Shown piece after piece: positions 25,471 through 38,944 of a stretch of DNA of 64,000 bases. The notes below the pieces were generated by a model that was not told the origin of the DNA, did not search any database, and saw only the letters and a program-made list of their open reading frames with translations. This stretch comes from Acanthacorydalis orientalis (taxonomy: Eukaryota; Arthropoda; Insecta; Megaloptera; Corydalidae): contig CM068318.1 of assembly GCA_034766995.1 (NCBI GenBank), positions 3,154,501 to 3,218,500 on the forward strand. The letters are read 5' to 3'. Position 1 is the first letter of the stretch; each line of letters starts with the position of its first letter. The translations under genes were made by a program, and so were the position numbers.

Positions 25471-26445
25471 GATATCAAACACTGCTAACATCAGCATGAG
25501 GAGCAGCACAATTAAACCACAGATGAATATTTTTTATGTACTGTGTACACAGTTGAATATTTCCAAAAAAACACAAAAAATACATACTAATTACCTTCTT
25601 CGACTGAATCTACTTAGATTACTCATATCTACAATCGTCTGTTCTGATAGTTTGTTGATAATATCACGAAATATCAGAATAAGGCTAAATAGCCACAATA
25701 AGAAAAACAAGAAAAGAGTAATGTCGTAAATCGTCACCAAGAACCACTACTACACTAGTTTCATGGGAGATACAGTAAATTTGTGCAATGAACGTCAAAC
25801 ACAGGGACCTAAAACTCATACTTCAATATTTCTGATCTTTTCAGTGGTTTCTACAGCTGTTCATAAAACAGATTTGTGGAAGACTAATGGACTGGATAGT
25901 TACAAGCATGAGAACGTGGCCTCGTATAGTTAAGATATGCAGTGAACGGATTGATTATTGAATCTTATTTTCAAAAAACTACAATTCAGTTCTCTTAAAA
26001 TTTTATATCAGACTACATTATCCTAATTTATACATAGAAGATAGAGAAAGTCAACGAATAAATGTTAATTGTACTACCAAACATATCCGTTTTCTTCGAC
26101 CTCTCATGATATGTATCTAAAACAGGGTAAAAATCTTCAGAAGAATAATGATTATTTCAACATTCGTACACTTAAAATGTTTAAAATATTTTTTTACAGA
26201 TGTACCTTGAAGCAATGCCTGTTATGTTAAGAATGTTCTTGGCATATTGCATTCTGAAGGTCTTTCGTATTAAGTCTGATTCTTCACAACTGACTGATGT
26301 TCGATATAAGTAATTATTAACAATTATGCACGGTGTTATCAGTATTGTATTATTTTTATAAAAAAATATTTTTATAAACATATTATCTAGGAAAAAAATC
26401 ATTTGAATACAAACGTTATTTTCAAATTAATAATCATAATAAAAG

Positions 26446-26448
<3 letters not shown>

Positions 26449-26518
<70 letters not shown>
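26449..26518. repeat. (TA)n(TAAA)n compound microsatellite
   Basis: Two TA tracts joined by three AAAT-type units. Confidence 0.96.
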
Positions 26519-27124
26519 AACACATTTCTTTTTTATTGTAAGACATTTTTTTAAAAAAAGTTGTGTAGTTGTTGCGGTTACAGTGTGCTTAACAAAAATG
26601 TTAAGAATTCCTAGTCGAAGAATAAGAAAACGAATGTACTTTGCGATTATTCTGTAATTTATCTTAAAACATGTTTTTGTAATAAAATGTTTAAAGTGAA
26701 TATATATTCCAAATCTTATTATAATTGCAGCTGAATCATCTTTACTTGTTTAAAATTTGCACAAAATGAAAACACCGATCATTTAAATAAATTTCGTTGT
26801 ACTTATAATACCATTAGGATAAACGTTTCTTACAGTTTCTTGATTTTATGTATCATCGCTTCCAGTTTGCGGATTTTATTATAGTTTCTTGAAAATGTGT
26901 ATCCAAGAATTCCCCTGAGAGATTCTCTTCTGAAGACTTTCTATTTTTTCTTGTATAAAATACTGAATTATGCCAATAATTATTGTTTTCTTCTACTCGG
27001 TCATCCATATCGGAAGATATAAAAAGTCAAAAACTTCAATGTTTAGAGTTTGTAAAGGATATACGCTCCATACATTTTTTAAATCAATAAATTCATACAG
27101 AATAAAACAGTTCTGATAACGTGG

Positions 27125-27340
27125 ATAAATTTACTTTCACGAATGAATTCTTTTTTCAGTCCGAATTCACAGAAAAATGTTTTGTTCAGAAATGTTCAAT
27201 ATATTTTTCTGTACCATGGCTCTGAAGATGATGGTATCACTATCGAAATACGCATGAGAAACAATCAAAAATGACTAATAATTTAAACAGATTTTTTTGT
27301 AGTTTGTAGGATGAAAAAAAAATCATTTGTGGAAATATAA
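27125..27340. mobile_element. Foldback MITE copy (left inner arm deleted)
   Basis: Left terminus TTACTTTCACGAATGAATTC and GAAATGTTCAATAT; right arm GCTCTGAAGATGATGGTATC, GAAACAATCAAAAATGAC, GTAGTTTGTAGGATGAAAAA and ATCATTTGTGG. Confidence 0.72.
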
Positions 27341-27719
27341 AATAAATTATATTTTATACTGTTTTCACTTTTTAATCTTAAGCTAAATTTAAAAATCGTT
27401 AAATAAAAAAATGTTTTCAATTGAAAAAAAGAAGCTGAACAGTAAAATTAATTATGGTTACAAGCACGCTGTTTCCTTTTTTATGCTTTTTTCATTTCGA
27501 TGATTCTTTATTTTCAACATAAATTCATAAAAACAAAAATTACTGTCTCTTTTTACATTCAGCGTAGCTCTTCTAAACTAGATTTCTCATGAAATACTTC
27601 TTCGACGTGTTAAATTATTGCTTCTTATGAAAAATAATGTCAGGTTAAAACGAGATAATCACGATAACATGCAACACACTACATAAATAAATTGTTGGAG
27701 GAATTATTTCTTCGTTATT

Positions 27720-28070
27720 AATTAATGAACGTGCGTGCAGAGAAAAAAATTCACACAATCTCAAGTGTTGCAAATCGACGCCGGAAATGTGCACTTGTAC
27801 AGAGAGATCTCGCTTCTCTCATCCTCGAACGCATAAAACGAAAATCGTAATAATTATCGTCCTATTAGTGAGATATGATCCATCATGCTCAGTTTGTCGC
27901 GACTACTGAATGTTTGTCTCACGTCGTTGGCGGCGCGGAGTTCTCTCACCTCACCCCACTCCGGTGTGGCTGTTTACTTCGCAATCAAGAACGCGTACAG
28001 TGCGTGACCTTGCCCTCCGGACGCCAGGTAAAAGCGACCGCCTTGCAGTCTATATAGATCTCTCGAACCG
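27720..28070. promoter_or_regulatory. GC-richer island with a good splice donor
   Basis: A CpG-rich block containing TTGGCGGCGCGGAGTTC, then GACGCCAG|GTAAAAG with GT at 28028. It could be the 5' exon of a plus-strand non-coding RNA antisense to the TMEM221-like gene. A short open frame (27875-28057) looks non-coding. Confidence 0.3.
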
Positions 28071-30022
28071 CATGTAATTTCGCAATACTTTTAATTATAA
28101 ATTCCTGCATTGTATTATAGCTTTTTTTTCTTCTGGCTCGTATAATTAAACATTGTTAAAACAAAGTCGTGTTAATAAATCACATGTTTATGTGAAAAGA
28201 ATATAATTTATTACTGAACGGAATTATCTCGCATCGAAGTAAATTGCTGGAATTGAATAGATCAGTGATCCCTTTATATAATGTATATTTAAACTCTGAT
28301 TTTTTTCGAATTTTACAGAGGAATAGCGCACATACTATAAGAAATCTATCAAAATAAAATAGATATATACATATTTCTTATAGTATTTATGATGAACATA
28401 TTCTTCATTCGATTCTTAGAAATGTCTGTGTAAAAATATTCGATGTCATATGTATTTTCCATGCTATTAATCCACTCCAAAGATGTTTTACCACAATAAG
28501 CATTAGTCAACAGTGTACAGAAGAAGTTAGACCACACATGAATGAAATCGAATCTGAACTCAACTTTTATTCGAGTCATATTCTTCTCAAACACTTAACT
28601 TGGCCTGAAACAATCGAAGAAATAAAGTTCTTTAAACAAGCCGTATACAAAGATTTATAACGCAAGTAATAATTCGTAAGTGCCTCATTAAGACTGAATT
28701 ATTATTCGAGTAAAATCTATGAAAATTCATGAAAACAATCAGAGCATAAACACTTATGAGAATCATCCATGCATTCTTTTCTCTTTTTTTTTTGAAGGCG
28801 CAATGACCGTCTTATGATGTGTTATGTCAATGTCAACGTACTCTCATATGTGAGATATGTGAAAAGTTTTTTTTTCACTCTTCACGAACACAATTAATTA
28901 ATAATGGCACGTGTTCTTACCGACTTATATATTTTTTCCATTTAACGAGTGCGAAAAGTAAGCATTTTGCATATAGAAATGTGTAAAAGATGTTAACTGT
29001 AATCAGGTTTTAACCTGCTTTAACATTATACCTATCTATATTTTTCGAATCTGACGAAAATATTTCTGTTCTTATTTTATACTATTAACAAATTTAATGT
29101 CCGAAAATAAAAACAGATCGATATATAAAAGAATAACGTATAAGAGAACATAGCATTAAAAAGATATTTATTCTCACTGTTCTTATTTTTTATTAACCAA
29201 TAAGACTATTCGTCCAATATTAATTGTCCTGTTTATATAATAATACATTTTATGTACAATGTGATTCTTAATAACAATATTTATCAAACTATCTAATTTA
29301 TTATCCGGTTTATGAATATCGCATTTATACCTCGATCCTAATTTTTATATCATTTAGTAGTTTTTCCAGTATTTATCTTATTATAAATAAGATTTTATAT
29401 TCGTGTCTTCCTATTATGGTCATTTTATGATCGTGTGTTATTAATGGCACTTCTGTTTACGTCTGTTAATGTATTTTATAAGAAATAATCAGTTTTAGAT
29501 TGACGACGAAAGTTTGATCATTTTTACAGATTATGAACTATAATTATTGTAAACTTTACATTGTCAGTTTTTAACCAAAAAAAAAAAAAATAATAATAAG
29601 TTAATATTCAAATACTATGTTTTTAAGTAATAAATTGCTGTATCAAACAACTAAGAAGACTATAATTCCAATTGATCGCCTGTGGTTCATAATGAGTAAA
29701 CAATCAAAAATAATATCCAGGAACAATCAACTAATTAAAAAAAATAATTAGGGAAATATGATCTGATGAAATTTTTGCGTACTACACGAAAAATCTTGTG
29801 ATTTCAATGCTGGATCATGTTAAAACTTCCATAAAAAATAAAGACCACAGAAAAGTATTAGTTTTAATATTAAATGATTGTTTTTATGACTAAATAAATT
29901 CGTTATAATTTTTAAATTTAAATTCCAAAATAATATTTTCATTATAAAATTTAATAAATTGTTTTTTTTTACAAAAAAATGCATCCGGTTGAATTTTAAA
30001 CTTGATAATCCATTTAATTCTT

Positions 30023-30145
30023 AACACATTTTTTGATCAAAAATATTCGATAAATCATTATTGATCACTTTCGATTGCACCTACGCACATTTCGATGAAG
30101 ATCTCATCATTATCTTTAAAGAATTAAAGTATAGAAAAATACAAG
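30023..30145. mobile_element. Foldback MITE fragment (left arm)
   Basis: Contains TTTGATCAAAAATATTCGAT, AAATCATTATTGATCACTTT, CGATTGCACCTACGCAC and ATTTCGATGAAGATCTCATC, then AAAGTATAGAAAAATAC. No right arm follows. Confidence 0.65.
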
Positions 30146-30338
30146 ATCTCCTTTAATCCTTGCTTATACAAATAGATACTAACGAATAATTGTTTTTAAA
30201 ATGTTTTATAATTAGTTGAAATGTTTAGTTGATAGAAATTTATAACAAAATGTTTTTTTATATATTTAATTTGATGGCAGAGTGTGGATATTATTTATTC
30301 GAAATTTTGTATTTGTTAACAATTTAGTGTCTACCACT

Positions 30339-30341
<3 letters not shown>

Positions 30342-30400
<59 letters not shown>
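30342..30400. repeat. (TA)n microsatellite
   Basis: About 59 bp of AT; intron 1. Confidence 0.97.
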
Positions 30401-30402
<2 letters not shown>

Positions 30403-30569
30403 AGATAAAGCACCGATGTTAAAAGTTTAATCTACTAAAGATATACATAACTGGCCATCGATTTAAATCAAGATATAATTCATACGAAAGGATTTAGTGA
30501 ATACGAAACGAATAATTTACACGCAATCTTGCAAGTTGTCAAACGTACGAACGCGAAAAAAATGATATT

Positions 30570-30870
30570 AATATTCCCTCGGCACCCCTCCGAACATAAA
30601 TTGTAAGAATCGACAAGACCTTGAAGCGTTGAACTGTACCGTACACGAATTGCGTAACTCCATAGACCTGGCCGGCTTGAAGGTTACTCTCGTGTGGGAG
30701 TATATGTTTTATGTGAATAGACGCTCAACAAATCTGGAGCCGACTGTCATGTTACGGTATTGACCGTTTCCTCAATTATGCCAGGCATGTGAGAATACTT
30801 CTCTTAAATCTCTGTTTAATGTCCCGGGTAAGAAGTGTTTGTTAGATGAGTGTGTGTATTCTTTAAAAGT
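30570..30870. promoter_or_regulatory. GC-richer island in intron 1
   Basis: A complex, repeat-free stretch that includes GACCTGGCCGGCTTGAAGG and a donor-like CGG|GTAAGA with GT at 30828. No protein similarity was recognised. Confidence 0.25.
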
Positions 30871-31271
30871 GTCTCTATGTCGAGATAAATATTTCAACGA
30901 TTTCCGATCAAATGTCTGATAATCTGACTACTCTGAAAAGTACATAAATTCTGTTCAAGCGTTATCACTCGGAACATTTAATTTTATATGTACATAAAAT
31001 AACGTGGCAAATATTTTAATGGCGTCTATAAAAATCATATTAATAAAAACGTCGAAAACATACCGATGCGCACGTACGATTATTTTATCTTCTAAGAAAT
31101 AATACTATTATTTAACACAATTAAATGTAATTCGTGGTCCTTGAAATAGGTGATTAAGTTGCTTCGTAAAATTCACAGCTATCATGAAATATATGTGTAA
31201 AGTAAACTAATACACAAACCTTGAGAATGACATCGTGGCGCAGTACATATGCATATAAATTAAATCTCTAG

Positions 31272-31274
<3 letters not shown>

Positions 31275-31341
<67 letters not shown>
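31275..31341. repeat. (TA)n microsatellite
   Basis: About 67 bp of TA; intron 1. Confidence 0.97.
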
Positions 31342-31345
<4 letters not shown>

Positions 31346-31604
31346 TTGTATGAAATGCTTTCGATTCTACCGACACTTGATTTATTCGCACTGAAAAATC
31401 AAGATATAGAAGGTACACAAATTTATCAAACTTTGTATAAACATTTATAAAAATTCAATAGCTCGTGTAAGGCTACACGAACAAAAAAAAATAATGTAAA
31501 CTTAAAACAGAACAAGAGAATGAAATGAAACTTATTTACTACGTTCTTAAAAACGTTCCATTAAATTAAAGTGACGAAAATAAAAAAAAAATAGACAAAC
31601 TTCT

Positions 31605-31795
31605 ATAAAATTATTTTTTTATCAGTCCACAAAGTATAACAAAAATTCTAGCCAAAAATCGATTCAAATGTTCACTAAATCATCAAAGTACCGTCTAAAT
31701 GAACAGACGACGATCAAAAATGTTCAATAATTATTTATTGAATATTTTTGATCAGAAAAATGTTTGTGACTGTGAATTTATCCACAGTATCAGAA
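31605..31795. mobile_element. Foldback MITE copy (rearranged)
   Basis: Remnant ends (CAGTCCACAAAGTATAAC and TGTGAATTTATCCACAG) flank a core in which two subterminal blocks meet head to head, 31712-31753: GATCAAAAATGTTCAATAA and TTATTGAATATTTTTGATC separated by 4 bp. Confidence 0.68.
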
Positions 31796-33653
31796 TTGTA
31801 TTGCAATAAAATTACCTTCTACTCGCTGATAATATTGTTATTCTTGTACAAATGTTATTATAACAGAAAACGTGACGAATGAATGAATAGTGTTCTTATC
31901 ATTAGGGCTGTACGTGAATTATACAAAACTGGTACTTAATCAATTTATTTATTTTAAGAAAATTGACATAAAAAGAACAGAACTTGAAGAAGTTAAAAAA
32001 ATATATTTATTTGGAGTCACTTGTCAGCAAAAATTAATCATTTGTTTAGAGAATTACTCGGAAAATTCAAATAAAATTAAGTTTATTGTGCAGAATGTCT
32101 CAATTGATGTTTTGTAGACTGATCACTGTTCAAGAAGAACATGAAGTAATGAAAAAAGTAGTACATTTCAATTCTGTAAGAAACATGAACAGTTCTTATG
32201 AATTTTACAAGTTTTGAAACACATCTGTTGGCCTGAAACTTAACATTTCACCTTTCTCAACCGATCGTTTTTTTTTTACAAAAAAAGAGAGAGACAATCT
32301 TGTCTATAATTAAAAATACATTCATTTGCTTAAGAAGATTTTTATTTTTCAGAAAAAAAGACATACAGTTATAACAAACCGAAAGGTACTGGTAAAACGA
32401 CAGCACAAGATTGTCGTCACACTTGATTTAATCTTTCAGTATTTTGAAGATTAGTAAACCATGTTGAAAAAGGTAGTAAGTGTCTTTGCTAATAATGACC
32501 CAAATTAAGAACTGGACCATTCGTTGCACTTTGAAAAAGTTACTGACAAGAAATACATTTTTGATTGGAGATAATGGATAGGAATTTAGATTTGTATTCA
32601 ATAAATATGAAAGATTAATCGAAAACAGGAACTCGATCGAACTTTTCAATTAATTGGATTAATCGATTATCGAGGTAAGACTTTTTTGTATACATAAAAA
32701 TTAAAAAAATGAAAAATGTTGATTTAAAAATACATTTCTTTTAATTAACACATACTTATAGAGATGGTTTAGAACTTACTTCGAACTTGTTGTATTTTAA
32801 ATTAATATAAAGATACATTTAATAAATAACTGAATATGAAAATATATTTTAGAGAGTCTTTCCAGGCAACAATTTCATTTCCAAACAACTGTTATAACAT
32901 TCGATCGAAAAGCAAACATTTGATTTGACCCGCACTGAACCCGGATGACACAAATTCCTTTTTAAGAACGTACGAGGAAAAAGTGTAAAACCTTTTAAGG
33001 CCGTCTTAAATTCGTAGGTAGTGCGACCGAACACATAAATTAACCCCAAAATCTTAACGTAGCGTAGAAGAATGTCGACTAGAGCATACGAAAACTTGTG
33101 AAAAAAAAATATACGCCGGCGCGGTATTTTTTCACATGACGGTTTTGTATGAGTGCGTACGTGTGTTGTGTTCTGGACCCATTCATTTCGTAAAGAATTT
33201 ATTATAATGACGTTTCAGGTAAAAATACTTCACCGAAACATATTACGAAACGTATTTTAATGATACGATTTTTTTTTATTATTACTGTTGTTGTTGTTCG
33301 TATACGCTCATCTCGTTGCGGTTTCTGGGAACGTATTTGTCGAATGGAACAATTTTAAACATGTACGGCCGAATTCTTCAGGCTGCTTTAATTTCTCGCG
33401 AGCACAAGTGGAAACACAGAATCGGAATAAATCAAAAAAACGTTGTATGAATCGAGTTCCTTTATATATATAATGAATTTATATCGACAGAAAATAAAAC
33501 AATTAACAGGTTTTCTCGACACAGTATTTTATAATTCTGTATGTACACGGGTTTCCAATAAGGACGCATTTTTTAATCTGGAATGAAACGCAGAATTACC
33601 GCTGAAATTTCAAGTTCATTTATTGTAAATAATAATTAGGGATGTGCTATTTA

Positions 33654-34590
33654 TTAATCAAAAATAATATATTGTAAATGATAGCCATGCACTTTTTTAC
33701 AAGTAAGCATTCTTTTGTTAAATTTTTCAATAACATCCCAACAGAACTGGGGTTCTACATCATGAATTACTCTTCGGATGTCATCTTTTAGGTCGAAAAT
33801 TGTTTCAGGATTAGTGTCGTACAGCTGTCCTTCAAAGTCACTCCAAAGAAAGTAGTCCAACGGCGTTAAATCACAGGATCTCGGTGGCCAATCAATGTCT
33901 CCATTTCTAGAAATAACACGACCAGGAAATATCTGCAATAAATCAATTGTTTCGCCAGCTGTGTGGCTTATTGAACCGATCTACTAGAACCACATGTCCT
34001 CTAGCTCAATATCATCCAATTCTACCCATAAAAAATTCTTATCATATTTCAGCATTTTCCTCCAATCACAGAAAAATTTCCTTATCAGCCTGATTCTCAA
34101 ACAAGTAAGAACCAATAACTCCACCGAAACAAAATGGGTACCAAACAATCACCCTTTCTGTATGTAATGGCTTCTCGGTTTTTCTTCACCTCAGCTTCGG
34201 CAGTTTTGTCTGTTAACGTGACCAGAAATTTCGAAATGAGCCTCATCGCTAGATGATTTTTTTTTAGAAAAACCGTGTTTTTCCAGTATCTAATTAACAA
34301 ATCTCCTACGCGGTGAATTGTTTTCTGGCTTCAATTCTTGTGTTAATTGAATCTTATAAGCCTACAGTAATAACTCCTCATACAAAATACGTCATGTGGT
34401 CATCTGTAAAAGGGCCAATTGCTGTGAACGTCGTGGAATTAACATTCCTGGCTCTTCCGATACATTTTCACGAACCAAGTCAATGTTTTCTTCAGAACGA
34501 ACACGTGTTGGTGTTTCTTTATCTTTAACCGATCCAGTCTCTTCAGATTTATTCACTAATCGAAGAATCGCCAATTCAGATGGACAAGTA
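33654..34590 (-). pseudogene. Degenerate Tc1/mariner-class transposase (second family)
   Basis: Order on the minus strand: a helix-turn-helix region (LVNKSEETGSVKDKETPTRV, then RSEENIDLVRENVSEEP and RRSQQL), IQLTQELKP, a frame break, RRRFVN, a broken first catalytic segment around 34250, GGVIGSYLFEN, ELDDIELEDMWF near 33990, then TAGETIDLL, FPGRVISRNGDIDWPPRSCD and LTPLDYFLW around 33900, and a conserved tail ending at 33654. Multiple stops and frameshifts disable it. It differs from the mariner at 12990-13833. The 3' end of the element may extend to about 33548, where GGGTTTCCAATAAGGACGCA could be an inverted repeat end; no matching partner was found past 34600, so the 5' end may be lost. 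It lies in intron 1, in the same orientation as the host gene. Confidence 0.85.
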
Positions 34591-35570
34591 AGTCGAGTGT
34601 ATCATGTAATTTATTTTTTATAGAACGACCATTTTCATAAAACAATTGTATTATTTCAATTTACGATTGCGCACTTGTATAAACGTAACAGGAACAATTA
34701 AGATAAAAATATTTCAGATTACTAACATATTGTTGTGTCTAATTGCACAACACACACACACGGCCTATGGAAACAATTATATGCAAGCAAAAAAAATATG
34801 TTTATGTTCTCCTCGTCTGCTATTTATATCCGAAATGAAAACAATTACTCACCGATTTAATAAACCGTAAGCTTACAGTAATTACATGCGGCGACACGAC
34901 AATTTAAAACGACAAATGTGTATTACCTGTACATTCGTTTGTACGACGGTGACAAGCATACGTGTTAACAAGTGTAGTTAGTTGTAGAAATCTAGTTAAT
35001 CATAAGCGTATTTCTTAAGCTGACGATGTCGCAAAGAATAGCTGAGAAATGGGTTTATTGTACAGAATTTAAATTTGAACTTTTTGAAATGAGCATTCAT
35101 TACAAATTGCAATTGGTAGTTTTCCATTGTTAGAAGGAAAATAGTTTAATTAGAGTTAAGAATACATTTGGAAAAATAGTTTAATAGTACTAGATGGGTG
35201 CAAGAGTTTCAGACTAGCATTTCGTATACGTCTCAGACCGTTTAAATGCACATACTTTTCCTCGATACCTTACAGTTCTAAGTATAAGGGTATCGTTAAC
35301 TGTTGCATAGTTTGTGCAGTGAGCGAAAAATTCGTTTGTGAAAAATTTCTGAGATTGTGGAATTCTAAGAGAGTAATTATTGATCATTCTGATAAGACAC
35401 TTTAGCGATGTGGGATTTGTAAAATTAATCTCGTACTTTGCTGTACTGCAATCTTATTTATAGAATTAATACTTAAAATATTGTATGATTTTTGTTTAAT
35501 TTCGAATACTATTAATTTTTGTGGATCCTTTCATGCTATTTAAATTTAAAACAACATTCGAAGTATATAA

Positions 35571-35573
<3 letters not shown>

Positions 35574-35648
<75 letters not shown>
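35574..35648. repeat. (TA)n microsatellite
   Basis: About 75 bp of uninterrupted AT; intron 1. Confidence 0.97.
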
Positions 35649-35651
<3 letters not shown>

Positions 35652-35999
35652 CAATCAATCATTAAAAGACGTTGATATATCATGCAATGATGATGTGCGT
35701 CAATGATTAATATTATTGTAACAGTAAAATGTAATGTTTAAAAGAACATGCAGCTAGAAGAATCGAAACCGAAAGATGACAACGGAAAGAACCTTACGGT
35801 AAAATAAAATAATACAAGATAAATCATCCATTTAATGACTTCATCATCTATAAAGTTTCACGCGCAAGAAATGAAACCTCTTATACATTCAACTATTATG
35901 TTATTATCAAGAAAAGTCTGTTTCAATATTGAATCATTCGACGTTCGAGAAACGTTTCGTGTACTAAACCACATTTATCGTGCTCGAAATGCTACTCTC

Positions 36000-36295
36000 T
36001 CCTCTATGAACGAATAACGGCGGACATCTCTATCTTATCATATGTCATTCGAGGATCTATTGCGGGCCACCACTTGTCCGGTTTTGTGTTTCATTCATGT
36101 ACAATACCATCTCGACGGTCCGTAATAATGTGTTATATGAATGGTGTGTTGTTCATTGTCAACGTTTTCAGACTGTTCTGTCGTCTAGCTGTAGGCCGAT
36201 GGCCCCACAATTTCAGGGTGATAGATCCGGTCAAAGGTTCACGGTCTTTCGTTTGGGGTGTGTACATTAGATTCGTGTGTAGGCTGAGATTAATT
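36000..36295. promoter_or_regulatory. GC-richer island in intron 1
   Basis: A repeat-free block with GCGGGCCACCACTTGTCCGG and GGCCGATGGCCCC. An open frame at 36074-36304 (+) has no recognisable domain. Function unknown. Confidence 0.22.
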
Positions 36296-36352
36296 TATTG
36301 TTAAATAATGTATTGATATTTTTCTAATAATCCTCGACGAACATACATTATA

Positions 36353-36357
<5 letters not shown>

Positions 36358-36423
<66 letters not shown>
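36358..36423. repeat. (TA)n microsatellite
   Basis: About 66 bp of AT; intron 1. Confidence 0.97.
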
Positions 36424-36425
<2 letters not shown>

Positions 36426-36875
36426 GTGTACACGGACACATACATCTGTATAAAAATAATCATTAATGTTTGCAGTTATATTTATATGAGACCTTATAAG
36501 GATCAATTACGAAATAAAATTAATAGTATCGGTACGACAGATTTGATAAACGTCAAATATGATAATTTAAGTTAGAGTAGAGGTTACTAAACTGTTGACC
36601 TTCTATACATTCATTTATTTTGTATCAGCGTAGAGAATAAATAATCAAAAAATGTAACAAACGTGTCATTAAGTCATTACAATTGTACTGTAATACATTT
36701 TTCTTCATAAGAGTTTTATATACAAAGAGTACTTAGTGGTGTTTTTCTAACCTTGTCATAAATAATTCTTAGTTTCTTAATATTTAATATTTCTAATGAA
36801 ATAATAATTAAGAACGTTCGAACTGTTAGATATGCATATGAAAATTGTTCTTTTGATAGAACAGCTTATAAAACT

Positions 36876-37128
36876 GTAGCTAAATTCGTTTTCACAAGTA
36901 AATTTTTCACTTGCCATAGACACATGTTTTTTTTGAACGAAAATCAGTTTTGATTGTTGAAAAATCTGATTTTTTCATCCGTAGTGTTCCGAGAACGATG
37001 ATATCTCCACCAAAATGCGTATAGCGATCAAAAATGAGCAATAAACATTTATTGACATTTGTCGACCGGCAAAAAATTAGAAGTTTGTAGCGAGAGTGAA
37101 AAATCCTGTACGAAAAATGAAATTCATT
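36876..37128. mobile_element. Foldback MITE copy (diverged)
   Basis: Left: GTAGCTAAATTCGTTTTCAC and TTTTGATTGTTG. Right: GCGATCAAAAATGAGCAATA, TTATTGACATTTGTCG, AGAAGTTTGTAGCGAGAG and AATGAAATTCATTG. Both arms are recognisable, the centre is degraded. Confidence 0.62.
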
Positions 37129-37967
37129 GAAAATATTTTTCAATTAACTAATTAAGAGGTCGTTACGACCCTGGTTGGATTAACATTTTTGAATAAAACA
37201 TATCTTATACCTTATACTCATTCATCTATGAGAAATTGTCATATTTTTATTCACACTGATTTAAAAATTATTAAGATCAAGCTTCATAAACATTGCAGAT
37301 TGACATTTTTTTTAATAAACGCTTGAATTCGAATTCAGTTCAATATGATGAAAGTTCGACTACTACTTATATTTTCAACAAGTCTTACACATTTTAGATC
37401 ACGAAACGATTAAATTATAACTTAATACTATTAATTTTTATATAAGTTTTACATTTTAGGTCTTCATCGTTAAATAATTCAAACACTAATTGTGAAATAT
37501 TTAAAAACTAAAATATATGTCTACATATTCGATTTAAACAAGTGAACTTACAAAAGATATTCCGTTTCAAATATACTGATTCAATCGAGGAAATTAAATA
37601 AATAACAATATTTAATAAAATAAAAAAAATCTCAGATACGAAGAGAATATTTATAATGACTTAAATAGTGAAATTACATTAAAAATAATCGACATGCATT
37701 TGAAAACATAAATAATTGTTTAGCTTTCCCGAAAACGACTTCATTAATTCATTTCGAATCATTTACGAAAATTATCTTTAAACAAGTACATTAATTTTAA
37801 TAAAAACCGTTCACAATATAAAATTTACATAATTTATTACACGGCGAATTTATAAACGCCATTCATATGGATTAAGTAATAAAAAATGCTGCTTAGTTTC
37901 AGTATTGTGCATAATTCAAAATTACCTATTAGGTTGATTTTAATTTTAAATCCCACAAACGTACATT

Positions 37968-37971
<4 letters not shown>

Positions 37972-38019
<48 letters not shown>

Positions 38020-38028
38020 GTGTGTGTG
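37972..38028. repeat. (TA)n(TG)n microsatellite
   Basis: About 46 bp of AT followed by a TG tract. Confidence 0.96.
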
Positions 38029-38635
38029 TATGCTTGTATATTTATTCACGGTTGAATATCCTTACAATGTATATATGTATACAAGATAAGACAAAAAGTG
38101 GGCCAGCACAAGCGAGGTCGTCAACGTAATGCGTTTTATTCAGATGCGAAATTCGAAACTGGCGTTTAGAATTACTTAATACCATTCTCATAATTCAATA
38201 TCACTGAGAATGTATTTTTATACGTGAAGGTTAACGTGGATTTATTAATACGCTATAAGAATGAGTCTATTAGAAGATAGATATTTCTGTTCACAGTACA
38301 CCGGTCGTCCTTATTTGTTCTTAATTATCGATTAAACGTGAGAAGTTACAATCTAAATAAACAACACGGTCGGTTTGTTATTGAGTTTTTACTTTGTCTT
38401 CGATTTTCGATCCTATTGTTCAGTAAAAAGTTATCGTTTAATGAGCAAACAGTTTTTTTTTAAAAGAAAAATTGAAATAATTGAAACCCGTTTTCTTTTC
38501 ATTAGAAATTTATATTTCTAAGCAATCTTCTGTTTGTTTTTTGAGATAATGTTTCCTTGAATACATAATTACATAAAATTTAAAGATATAAAGTGTATAT
38601 CGAATAAAACACGCATGAAAAAAATATAATTTGAT

Positions 38636-38830
38636 TAAATTTTTCACTAATTAATCTTTGTTTCGCCTCACAAACAGCAAAAACTTTTCTTGTCAAATCT
38701 CTTCAATCATTTTTGATTGCAGTTTCGATGGCGATTCTATCACCTACAAGCATCACTGAAATACCAGAAAAGTATTTATGGATTGTAAGGTGGAAAAATA
38801 ATCTATTTATGAAAGTGAATTTAGCCAGTG
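38636..38830. mobile_element. Foldback MITE copy (internally deleted)
   Basis: Contains CGCCTCACAAACAGC, CAATCATTTTTGATTGC, TTTCGATGGCGATTCTATCA and a right end ATTTATGAAAGTGAATTTAG with CCAGTG. Confidence 0.62.
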
Positions 38831-38944
38831 TTAGTATTGTATTGATTAGTTTTTTTTTATTTACGATTTTAAAATAAATTAAAACAAGTCTTAAAAGCAT
38901 TCTATATATCGATTTGAATATATTTTTTGTCGGTTTCATTTATA

